Shown here piece after piece: positions 1 through 5,415 of a stretch of DNA of 13,948 nt; within the stretch, counting starts at the first letter, position 1; each line of letters opens with the position of its first letter. Origin of the DNA: an uncultured Desulfuromonadales bacterium (GTDB lineage: Bacteria; Desulfobacterota; Desulfuromonadia; Desulfuromonadales; Geopsychrobacteraceae); contig CAMYNC010000098.1 of NCBI GenBank assembly GCA_947259685.1, positions 1 through 13,948 on the forward strand, given 5' to 3'. A model generated the notes under the pieces. The model was not told where the DNA came from, did not search any database, and was given only the letters and a program-made list of their open reading frames with translations. Both the position numbers and the translations under genes were made by a program.

Positions 1-2
1 GG

Positions 3-197
3 GATGGGCAAAAAGCAACAGATCCACTTGTTTCTGTCATCTTTATGCTAAGAAGTGAGGGCTTCGTCTTTGCGGGGGAAGGGCAAGCTATAGTTTACCA
101 TACTCCTTTGGCAGTCAGGGTTCCCTTGCTTGTTGCAGAGGGTAAGCTGAAACCAATGGCTGATAAAGGTTGGTATGAATATATTTTCATCAATTAA
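3..197 (+). CDS. C-terminal end of an unrecognised protein (5' cut by window edge)
   Basis: An open frame runs from the window edge to a TAA at 195-197, giving about 64 residues without a stop. The sequence is mixed hydrophobic and polar (for example GFVFAGEGQAIVYHTPLAVR, then KPMADKGWYEYIFIN at the end) and looks like the end of a folded domain rather than random translation. I do not recognise the family. A methionine at 45-47 could begin a shorter protein, but no convincing ribosome binding site precedes it, so I prefer a gene entering from the left. The first REP-like repeat starts only 15 bases after the stop, so the transposase region inserted directly behind this gene. Confidence 0.5.
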   Translation, partial: DGQKATDPLVSVIFMLRSEGFVFAGEGQAIVYHTPLAVRVPLLVAEGKLKPMADKGWYEYIFIN

Positions 198-212
198 AAG
201 CTAAGAAGCCAT

Positions 213-278
213 AAAGGGGACAGGCTACTTTTTTGATTGATTGTTCCGTTGTTGTTGAGAGCGGGACAGGCACCATTT
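213..278. repeat. Left pair of GGGACAGGC-type repeats flanking the transposase remnant
   Basis: Two related units are visible. Unit L1 (213-234) has an AAAGGGGACAGGCTAC core followed by a T run. Unit L2 (259-278) reads GAGCGGGACAGGCACC and then ATTT. The 24 bases between them contain TTGTTCCG (241-248), which can partly pair with the GCGGGACAGG of L2 if G-T pairs are allowed. The same two-unit arrangement recurs right of the transposase at 649-722. REP-associated tyrosine transposases are known to work on short palindromic repeats of this general kind. The assignment as REP-like is inference from position and imperfect palindromy. Confidence 0.55.
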
Positions 279-313
279 GATGAAGCTAAATGGAGCCAGT
301 CCCTGGGGGGATT

Positions 314-670
314 ATGCCGAGGGTGGCGAGGGGGTTGGCGGACGGGCAAGTTTATCACGTGCTAAACCGTGGTAACGGCCGTCAGGATGTATTTCACAAA
401 GAGGGTGATTCTCAGGCGTTTTTAAGTCTGCTGGCAGAGGCGAAGGAACGGTTTGCTATCAAGCTGTTTGCTTATTGCCTGATGTAGAATCACTTTCATC
501 TGCTGCTGCAGGCGGACAAGGGGCTAGATCTCAGTCGCTGCATGCAGTGGCTGATGACCAGCCATGTGCGACGCTACCACCGGCATCACGGCACCAGCGG
601 CCATGTCTGGCAGGGACGGTTCAAGAGCTTCATCGTCCAGAAACCCTCAAGGGGGACAGTCACCTTTTAA
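314..670 (+). pseudogene. REP-associated tyrosine transposase (Y1/IS200-like), broken and truncated
   Basis: Reading from ATG 314 (preceded by GGGGGG) gives MPRVARGLADGQVYHVLNRG, then GNGRQDVF, LLAEAKERF and FAYCLM. An in-frame TAG follows at 485-487 (codon 58). The same frame then continues with NHFHLLLQADKGLDLSR, MQWLMTSHVRRYHRHHG and HVWQGRFKSFIVQ. This is the classic N-terminal pattern of the RAYT/Y1 family, where the HUH metal motif is H-F-H (codons 60-62). The amber codon sits exactly before NHFH. Family members usually run well past 200 residues, but here recognisable homology ends at FIVQ (about 640). The rest (KPSRGTVTF, stop at 668-670) is translation of a flanking repeat. The region that should carry the nucleophilic Tyr is missing, so the gene is doubly dead. 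Confidence 0.88.
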
Positions 671-722
671 TGTTTGCCTGTTCAGTTTGGTGGTGTTCGG
701 TGAGCGGGACAGGCAACTTATT
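649..722. repeat. Right pair of GGGACAGGC-type repeats, with hairpin
   Basis: Unit R1 (649-668) reads AAGGGGGACAGTCACC plus TTTT and matches L1. Unit R2 (702-722) reads GAGCGGGACAGGCAAC and matches L2. TTGCCTGTTC (674-683) can pair with GGACAGGCAA (707-716), giving a 10-bp stem with one G-T pair and a 23-base loop. R1 is joined directly to the truncated transposase frame, so the C-terminal coding part was probably lost by deletion up to this repeat. The order L1-L2-gene-R1-R2 puts both pairs in the same orientation on the + strand. Confidence 0.55.
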
Positions 723-754
723 ACAGTTCAAAAGTTAGCCAGGGCCGAGAGAAG

Positions 755-783
755 TTGACGGTGCCGTACAGATTCTATAGAAT
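755..783 (+). promoter_or_regulatory. Sigma70-type promoter of the vapBC-like pair
   Basis: TTGACG (755-760) and TAGAAT (778-783) are separated by exactly 17 bases. The -10 lies 33 bases before the antitoxin ATG at 817, and an AAAGGAG ribosome binding site (804-810) is correctly placed. This is a strong match to the consensus architecture. Confidence 0.7.
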
Positions 784-792
784 AGCCGTACA
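763..792. promoter_or_regulatory. Candidate operator: palindrome on the -10 between two 8-bp direct repeats
   Basis: ATTCTATAGAAT (772-783) is a perfect 12-bp palindrome that overlaps the -10 hexamer. It is flanked by two identical GCCGTACA octamers (763-770 and 785-792) spaced 22 bases apart, about two helical turns. Such layouts suit cooperative binding of ribbon-helix-helix dimers. Antitoxins of the VapB type normally repress their own operon, so this is the likely autoregulatory site. The pattern is seen; the binding is inferred. Confidence 0.55.
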
Positions 793-816
793 CTTCTGCC
801 GTGAAAGGAGTTCGCT

Positions 817-1053
817 ATGGCAACCCGCAAACTGACCATCCGCTTGCCGGAGGAGGAAATAGACTTTGCCAAGGAGTATGCTGCTCGTCATGGGCTGACC
901 ATGACCCAGTTGATTGACCGCTATTTAAAAGAGTTGCAGCGCGGCCCTGCGGGGCGTTTGAGTCCGGACATTGTTCGCTTCAGCGGAATAGTGCCGCACA
1001 GCATTGATGCACGGGAAGACTACAACGCTGGCATGGAAGAAAAGCATAAATGA
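817..1053 (+). CDS. VapB-like ribbon-helix-helix antitoxin
   Basis: This 78-residue protein starts MATRKLTIRLPEEEIDFAKE and continues YAARHGLTMTQLIDRYLKEL. That is a short beta strand followed by two helices, the ribbon-helix-helix DNA-binding fold typical of antitoxins. The C-terminal third (FSGIVPHSIDAREDYNAGM, then EEKHK) is the kind of flexible tail that usually wraps the toxin. ATG 817 follows AAAGGAG with a 6-base gap. The stop codon overlaps the next start (ATGA, 1050-1053), so translation is coupled and the two products are probably made in fixed ratio. It most likely neutralises the downstream PIN RNase and represses its own promoter through the palindrome at 772-783. The fold call is confident; the exact family name is less so. 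Confidence 0.82.
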   Translation: MATRKLTIRLPEEEIDFAKEYAARHGLTMTQLIDRYLKELQRGPAGRLSPDIVRFSGIVPHSIDAREDYNAGMEEKHK

Positions 1054-1466
1054 AGTTGTTGCTCGATCTGAATCTGCTGCTTGATGTGGTGCAGCATCGT
1101 GAGCCTCACTATGCGGCTTCGGCCCACGTCCTCAATTATGCGTTGAAGAATGATTGCGGCTGCATCGCTGCACATGCGGTGACAACCTTGCATTACCTGG
1201 TTGCCAAGTATGCTGATCGGCAGAAAGCCGAGGAACTGATCGACTGGCTGCTGTTGAATTTCACCATTTCCCAGGTGGATAGGCATGTTTTCCAGCGTGC
1301 CCAGGCCCTTGGTTTTGCCGGTTACGAAGATGCGGTGGTCTGTGCCTGCGCCGAGCAGCAGCACTGTGACTACATCATTACCCGCAACAGCAAGGATTTT
1401 TCCAAGGCAAGCATCGCTGTCCTGACTCCGGGTGAATTTATCGCGCAGCGGCTGTTTGAAAATTAA
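1050..1466 (+). CDS. PIN-domain ribonuclease toxin (VapC-like)
   Basis: The 138-residue protein has the PIN-domain signature. LLLDLNLLLDVVQHREPHY at the start holds acidic D6, AHAVTTLHYLVAKY lies in the middle, YEDAV holds E93/D94, and CDYIITRNSKDF near the end holds D107 and D116. These acidic residues form the Mg2+-dependent RNase site in the family. The pattern best fits the PIN_3-type branch, where the first motif is usually LLDTN; here it is LLDLN, so the Thr/Ser after the catalytic Asp is Leu. The length is normal for the family. The gene overlaps the antitoxin stop by four bases, and its own TAA (1464-1466) overlaps the stop of a convergent minus-strand gene. The target RNA cannot be told from sequence. 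Confidence 0.85.
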   Translation: MKLLLDLNLLLDVVQHREPHYAASAHVLNYALKNDCGCIAAHAVTTLHYLVAKYADRQKAEELIDWLLLNFTISQVDRHVFQRAQALGFAGYEDAVVCACAEQQHCDYIITRNSKDFSKASIAVLTPGEFIAQRLFEN

Positions 1467-1642
1467 CTGATTTGCGGATTGCCTCTTGGTTTTCCGGCTA
1501 ATTCAATAATGGTTTCCAGGCGGACTACCCTCTTGTTGATGTCGAGGGTCTGGTCTGAGAGTTTTTGGGTTTCCTGGTTTAGTCGTTTGACTTCATCGGT
1601 GAGCTTCAAGGTATCAAGTAAAAGATCCTTCCAACCGGACAT
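1463..1642 (-). CDS. 59-residue coiled-coil protein, partner of the upstream RHH protein
   Basis: On the minus strand an ATG (1642-1640) follows the TAA of the RHH gene with no gap (TAAATG). GGGGGA sits 7 bases upstream as a ribosome binding site. The 59-residue product begins MSGWKDLLLDTLKLTDEVKR, continues LNQETQKLSDQTLDINKRVV, and ends RLETIIELAGKPRGNPQIS. Leu, Val and Ile recur at heptad spacing from about residue 7 to 48, predicting one long amphipathic helix or coiled coil. I do not recognise the family. Stop-start adjacency indicates translational coupling with the RHH gene, so the two probably form a complex. Its TAA (complement of 1463-1465) shares bases with the convergent toxin's stop (TTAA, 1463-1466). 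Confidence 0.72.
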   Translation of the reverse strand: MSGWKDLLLDTLKLTDEVKRLNQETQKLSDQTLDINKRVVRLETIIELAGKPRGNPQIS

Positions 1643-1924
1643 TTATTCTTCCCCCTTGCTGAGTTTTTCAAGAGTTTCGCTGACGGTTCGGGTCGCTTCC
1701 TGAGTGGATTGGATGGCTTCTTTCAGACGGCTGTGGACCAGGTCTATCAATTCAGCCATATCCATCGAGTCGGCTTGAGTGTCAGGGTCGTAAGCATCAA
1801 TAGCCTGTCTGACCATTTCTGTGGCTGAAGTCCCCTCAGCCTTGGCGAGCCTTTCGATTTTCTTTATCTGTTCTTCGGTAACGAGATATTGCTTTCTGAA
1901 TAAAGTTTCTTGGGTCGTTCTCAT
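1643..1924 (-). CDS. Ribbon-helix-helix DNA-binding protein with helical C-terminal tail
   Basis: I choose the start MRTTQETLF at 1924, because AGGAGG lies 9 bases upstream; the longer reading from 1954 would bury that ribosome binding site inside the gene. The product is 93 residues. Residues about 11-46 (KQYLVTEEQIKKIERLAKAE, then GTSATEMVRQAIDAY) read as a CopG/Arc-like ribbon-helix-helix. Residues 53-93 (MDMAELIDLVHSRLKEAIQS onward) are predicted helical and heptad-like. It has a clear promoter (1960-1988). It is coupled to the 59-residue coiled-coil gene, so the pair may be a regulator plus modulator or an antitoxin-like module of unknown activity. No recognisable toxin domain is present in the partner. 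Confidence 0.78.
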   Translation of the reverse strand: MRTTQETLFRKQYLVTEEQIKKIERLAKAEGTSATEMVRQAIDAYDPDTQADSMDMAELIDLVHSRLKEAIQSTQEATRTVSETLEKLSKGEE

Positions 1925-1959
1925 AGTGCGCCGCCTCCTAGAGTTTTGAGTCAATTGAT

Positions 1960-1988
1960 ATTATACCTATACACATGCCGATACACAA
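1960..1988 (-). promoter_or_regulatory. Promoter of the RHH/coiled-coil pair
   Basis: On the minus strand TTGTGT (1988-1983) and a perfect TATAAT (1965-1960) are separated by 17 bases. The -10 lies 35 bases before the ATG at 1924. ATACACA occurs twice on the + strand here (about 1969-1975 and 1981-1987), spaced 12 bases apart, and could be a half-site for the RHH protein. Confidence 0.6.
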
Positions 1989-2057
1989 TAAGCACATCAA
2001 TTTCACTGAAGAAGTCAGGGACCAGAAGAATTCGGAGAATCTGTGGGTAGCTGAGAG

Positions 2058-2080
2058 AAAAAGGCTGGCAGGTTCCAGCC
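2058..2080 (-). terminator. Rho-independent terminator after the Fic gene
   Basis: Read on the minus strand, GGCTGG and CCAGCC (2080-2075 and 2068-2063) form a 6-bp stem with a 6-base loop, followed at once by TTTTT (2062-2058). It lies about 32 bases after the Fic stop, so the Fic transcript is probably separate from the RHH operon. Confidence 0.6.
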
Positions 2081-2111
2081 CGGCGTTCCCTGGGGTTCCA
2101 AAGCCCATTAT

Positions 2112-3161
2112 TTATTTGCCAGGCGAATACCAGGTCCCTTTGCCGCTTCCATGCTGCACCAGATATCCTTGCTCAACGAGGTGACGAAAGCGGACTTTCA
2201 GCGTGTTCCGGTTGACGCCCAGCAAGGTTACGGCGTCGGACATCGTTATGCGCCCACGCTCCTTGGTCAGAACCAGCAGTTGTTCCGCCTCCAGAGACAG
2301 TTTCTCGAGGATTCGTTCCTGTTCGACCTTCCGCAGCAGGTTGTCCTTCTGCTTTTTCAGGGTAGTCAGGAAGAACTGGATCCAATCATCGAGGTTCTGT
2401 TGCTCGTCCCAAATTTCCTTTTGGGATGCCCGCAGCGCCCGGTAATAGTTGTCTTTGCTCTCTTCGATAATCCGCTCCAGCGAACTGAACGGCACGTAGC
2501 GATACCCGCAACGCAGCAACAGCAAAGTCGTCACGACCCGCGAAAGGCGGCCGTTCCCATCCTGGAAGGGATGGATCGCCAGAAAGTGAACAACGAAAGC
2601 CGCAACGGCCAGCAGCGGGTGCAACTCCTTCTCGCGGAGAGCCCTGTCCGTCCAGGCGACCAGTTCCGCCATCAGCCTCGGTGTATCGAAAGGTGTGGCA
2701 GTTTGGAAGATGACGCCGATGCTTTTGCCGTTGGCATCGAAGGCCTCGACGTTGTTTGGAAACTTTTTGTATTCACCGCGATGGACACTGTCCTTGCCGC
2801 TGTATTTTAGCAATAGGCTGTGCAGTTGCTTGATGTGGTTTTCCGTAAGCGGGATCTGCTCCCAGCTTTCAAAAATGGTGTTCATGGCCTCGGCATACCC
2901 GCCTACCTCTTCCTCGTCCCGCGAACGGAAGGAATGGATATCCAGGCCGGCCAACAGGGCCTCGACCTCAGGATCCGAGAGCTTGGCTCCCTCTATGCGG
3001 GTGGATGACCCCACCGACTCGATGGTGGCGACTCGGCGCAGCATCACGAGCTTTTCCGGGGCGAGCTTGCCGAGCATCTCCCAGCGGCCCTTGAACTCGT
3101 CGATTTCGGCCACCAGGTTCAGCACTCTGGCATCAATTGTAATGGAATCCATTCGAATCAT
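2112..3161 (-). CDS. Fic family AMPylase-type protein with winged-helix C-terminus
   Basis: This 349-residue protein carries the Fic core motif HPFQDGNGRLSR at residues 197-208, with His197 as catalytic base and the GNGR loop for nucleotide phosphates. Family members transfer AMP or other nucleotide moieties to target hydroxyls. An inhibitory helix motif of the (S/T)xxxE(G/N) form is visible as STRIEG (53-58), so this is an N-terminally self-inhibited class II Fic protein and needs no separate antitoxin. Residues about 283-349 (LTKERGRITMSDAVTLLGVN, RNTLKVRFRHLVEQGYL) look like a winged helix, as in Fic proteins that bind DNA. ATG 3161 follows GAGG by about 10 bases; Met4 would have poorer spacing. 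The target is unknown. Repeats upstream at 3189-3251 may be its own operator. Confidence 0.92.
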   Translation of the reverse strand: MIRMDSITIDARVLNLVAEIDEFKGRWEMLGKLAPEKLVMLRRVATIESVGSSTRIEGAKLSDPEVEALLAGLDIHSFRSRDEEEVGGYAEAMNTIFESWEQIPLTENHIKQLHSLLLKYSGKDSVHRGEYKKFPNNVEAFDANGKSIGVIFQTATPFDTPRLMAELVAWTDRALREKELHPLLAVAAFVVHFLAIHPFQDGNGRLSRVVTTLLLLRCGYRYVPFSSLERIIEESKDNYYRALRASQKEIWDEQQNLDDWIQFFLTTLKKQKDNLLRKVEQERILEKLSLEAEQLLVLTKERGRITMSDAVTLLGVNRNTLKVRFRHLVEQGYLVQHGSGKGTWYSPGK

Positions 3162-3188
3162 TGGTTTTTATCCTCTACGCGAAATTTC

Positions 3189-3251
3189 ACCCAAAAGCAC
3201 CCATTAAAATGACAGCGTCGCTATACCCATACATATACCCAAAAACACCCA
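3189..3251. repeat. TGGGT-type repeat pair upstream of fic, candidate operator
   Basis: ACCCAAAAGCACCCA (3189-3203) recurs as ACCCAAAAACACCCA (3237-3251) with one mismatch. Two further ATACCCA units lie between them near 3224-3230 and 3235-3241. All are within 90 bases upstream of the Fic start. Because the Fic protein ends in a winged helix, autoregulation through these sites is plausible. I could not place a convincing -35/-10 pair here. Confidence 0.5.
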
Positions 3252-3419
3252 AATGGAAGACGTAATTTTGGGGGCGGAGAATTCCGTGCTGATCTGGCAG
3301 AGGGGAGGGGAGCTACGAACATAGAGGGGGGCACATCTTAAATTTTGACTATTCCGACTATTAACTTATCAACCCGACCCTGTAAGGCTTTGTACAGTTC
3401 CAGCTCAGCTGCAAACCTT

Positions 3420-4241
3420 TTATACCTCATGGTGAGGCCGGCCCGTACCTGACTCTATGCCTGGCTCGGATTTATTAACCAATTGCGAGTACGCATCAAG
3501 CGAACTTTCCAGTGCTTGCAGGTTGTGCGCCTCAAGGGTCATGGTCGGGGTTTTTGCTGAGCTTTTCAGCCAGGCAAACAAGTCGGCAAAACAAACCTGC
3601 CCCTGGTCGATCGGCAGGTGTTCATCTGAGTCGCCATGGTTGTCGTGCAGGTGCACGTGTTTCAGGTAGGGGGCCATCCGGTTTAACCAGTCGTTCAGCG
3701 TGCCGCTGCGGAACATATTCCAGTGACCGATGTCGAAACAATGGCCGAAGGCCGCGGAGTCGAGCCCTTGTAGAAGTTCAAACAGCGGCTCGGGGGTGCT
3801 TTCAAAGATATTTTCCAGGCAGATGATGGTTTTTTGCTGCTGCGCCTGAGCGGCATAGTCCGGCCAGAAATCCAGACTGTTCCGCAGCCATTCGGCCTGT
3901 TGATTGCTGTTGCTGCCTTGGGGCAGACCTGGGTGGAAAACAATCCGCTTGGCGCCGAGCGCCTCGGCAAGCTCTAACGACAGCCGGCAGGTTTGCTCGG
4001 CTTTTTTACGCAGCCGCGGTTTTGCGCTGCCCGGATCAAAGCCTTTAAAGGGGGCATGCAGGGTGGTTGCTAGTCCCTGATCAGCGAGTTCCGCGGCGCA
4101 GGCGCGCAGCTGATCGAAATCGAGCTTGGCGATATTGACTTCCTGGCAGGCGACTTCAGGCTGCAGCTGCCGACTGAGCAGAAAGTTCAGCCGGCTTTTC
4201 AGCAGCTGGGCTGGGATATGCACAAACAAGTTTTTCTGCAT
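3420..4241 (-). CDS. TIM-barrel sugar isomerase/AP endonuclease family 2 protein
   Basis: The 273-residue protein has the xylose-isomerase-like TIM-barrel pattern. Likely metal ligands sit at strand ends: H62 (LHAPF), H103 (FHPG), E143 (CLEN), D170/H173 (FDIGHWN), the HVHLHDN stretch with H197/H199, D206/H208 (DEHLPIDQG) and E237 (LEAH). This spacing fits endonuclease IV-like and sugar-phosphate isomerase/epimerase proteins with a di- or trinuclear metal site. Substrate cannot be assigned. It would be cytoplasmic, as no signal peptide is present. The gene starts 6 bases after the potassium-channel stop, so the two are co-transcribed; a functional link is not obvious. The last ~20 residues (NKSEPGIESGTGRPHHEV) look like an unstructured tail. 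Confidence 0.85.
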   Translation of the reverse strand: MQKNLFVHIPAQLLKSRLNFLLSRQLQPEVACQEVNIAKLDFDQLRACAAELADQGLATTLHAPFKGFDPGSAKPRLRKKAEQTCRLSLELAEALGAKRIVFHPGLPQGSNSNQQAEWLRNSLDFWPDYAAQAQQQKTIICLENIFESTPEPLFELLQGLDSAAFGHCFDIGHWNMFRSGTLNDWLNRMAPYLKHVHLHDNHGDSDEHLPIDQGQVCFADLFAWLKSSAKTPTMTLEAHNLQALESSLDAYSQLVNKSEPGIESGTGRPHHEV

Positions 4242-4247
4242 AGTAGG

Positions 4248-5249
4248 TCAGCCTTGCCCCGAGGCGATCGTTTCCAGGTGCACAATAGACGGTGATTCGC
4301 CGAGGCTGATGAGGATATCGCCTGGTTCGATTTCAATCGACGGTGGCGGATTGAAGATCATCCGCTGGGATTTTTTGATGCCGACGATGATCAAGCCGAG
4401 ATCCCTGCGGATACCGGAATTGATCAGCGTCTTGCCGGCCAGCGATGATTCCGGGGTGACCAGGATCTCTTCCAGCTGCAGTTCAAGGTTTTCGGTGCCG
4501 GTGACGATCTCGATGAAATCGACCACCGAGGGGCGCAGTACCGCCTGGGCCATCCGACTGGCGCCGATGGTGTAGGGGGAGACAACCTTATTGGCGCCGG
4601 CGCGCATCAGTTTCAGGTCCGCACCATCCTCGCTGGCTCGGGCGAGAATGAACAGCCCGGGGTTGATGCCGCGGGCGGTCAGGGTGATAAAGACATTTGC
4701 CGAATCGGAGGTGACGACGGTGATTAATCCCTTAGCGGTGCTGATGCCGGCCTGTTCAAGGATATCATCATGGGTGGCGTCACCTTCGACAAACAGGTAG
4801 CCTTTGTCCTCTATTCGCCGGCAGCACTGTGGGTCCTGTTCAACAACAATGAACGGTAACGGTTTTGAGGCGAACTCGCGCGCGATCATGCGACCGATCC
4901 GACCATAACCGCAAATGATGTAGTGCCCTTTCAGGCGGCTGATTTTTTTCTGCAATTTTTTTCTCCCCAGCAGACGACGCAGTTGCCCCTCAACCATAAA
5001 CTGAATCATCGAACCGATGGTATAGGCAATTGTCCCCGTGCCGAAAACGATCAGCAGGATGGTGAAGACTTTTCCCTGGTCGGAAAGGTCATGGACCTCG
5101 CGGTAGCCGACCGTTGCCAGGGTGATGATCGTCATGTAGAGCGATTCAAAAACCGACCAGTCTTCGATGAGCACGTAGCCGAGGGTGCCGCCACCGATGA
5201 TGACGATCAGGGTGAGCAGTGAATATTGGACTTTGCGTACCGGATCCAT
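4248..5249 (-). CDS. Two-TM potassium channel with RCK/TrkA-N and TrkA-C domains
   Basis: The 333-residue protein has TM1 at about 10-28, a pore helix and filter at 34-50 (YMTIITLATVGYREV), and TM2 at about 60-86. An RCK domain with the Rossmann motif GYGRIG (114-119) and acidic E137 follows, then a C-terminal TrkA-C domain to about 325. This is the MthK/Kch architecture: a tetrameric K+ channel gated by ligands bound to the cytosolic RCK ring. The filter reads TVGYR, with Arg50 in the position usually filled by Gly (TVGYG); CGC is clear in the DNA. ATG 5249 follows GGGGGAG. It is the first gene of a two-gene minus-strand unit and is divergent from the GntR gene. Confidence 0.92.
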   Translation of the reverse strand: MDPVRKVQYSLLTLIVIIGGGTLGYVLIEDWSVFESLYMTIITLATVGYREVHDLSDQGKVFTILLIVFGTGTIAYTIGSMIQFMVEGQLRRLLGRKKLQKKISRLKGHYIICGYGRIGRMIAREFASKPLPFIVVEQDPQCCRRIEDKGYLFVEGDATHDDILEQAGISTAKGLITVVTSDSANVFITLTARGINPGLFILARASEDGADLKLMRAGANKVVSPYTIGASRMAQAVLRPSVVDFIEIVTGTENLELQLEEILVTPESSLAGKTLINSGIRRDLGLIIVGIKKSQRMIFNPPPSIEIEPGDILISLGESPSIVHLETIASGQG

Positions 5250-5357
5250 ACTCCCCCTTCAGGCAAGCTTAACAAACCACTCATGATAACCATGGCCCGG
5301 GAAAAACACAAGAAATCGAACGGCTTGAAATGATTGGGCGAATGCTGAAGAAAAGCG

Positions 5358-5385
5358 TTGACATGCTCTGTATACTGTATACAAT
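5358..5385 (+). promoter_or_regulatory. Promoter of the GntR-family regulator
   Basis: A perfect TTGACA (5358-5363) and TACAAT (5380-5385) are separated by 16 bases. They lie just upstream of the TTG start at 5416. The spacer and -10 are covered by inverted repeats, so binding there would block the promoter. Confidence 0.65.
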
Positions 5386-5400
5386 TTGTAAAATTGTATA
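5369..5400. promoter_or_regulatory. Overlapping inverted repeats, likely GntR autoregulatory operator
   Basis: TGTATACTGTATACA (5369-5383) is a 7-bp inverted repeat with one central base. TATACAATTT (5378-5387) and AAATTGTATA (5391-5400) form a second perfect 10-bp inverted repeat with a 3-base spacer. GntR/FCD regulators commonly bind near-palindromes with TGTATACA-like cores, and the site covers the gene's own promoter. The repeats are seen directly; the binder is inferred. Confidence 0.65.
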
Positions 5401-5415
5401 AATGGGAGAGCTACC

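Noticed and set aside
213..722. CRISPR array
   Set aside because: The four repeats come as two unequal pairs around a transposase, with no regular spacers and no cas genes.
1479..1703. 74-residue plus-strand frame
   Set aside because: It is the shadow of the minus-strand coiled-coil and RHH genes, which have ribosome sites and a promoter.
2061..2100. tRNA T-arm-like sequence (GGTTCCAGCC)
   Set aside because: No anticodon or acceptor stem can be built around it. The same bases form the Fic terminator hairpin.
1975..2184. 69-residue plus-strand frame
   Set aside because: It crosses the Fic terminator and the end of the Fic gene, has no ribosome site and no recognisable content.
2151..2810. 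219-residue plus-strand frame inside the Fic gene
   Set aside because: It is the reverse complement of well-conserved Fic coding sequence and has no recognisable domain.
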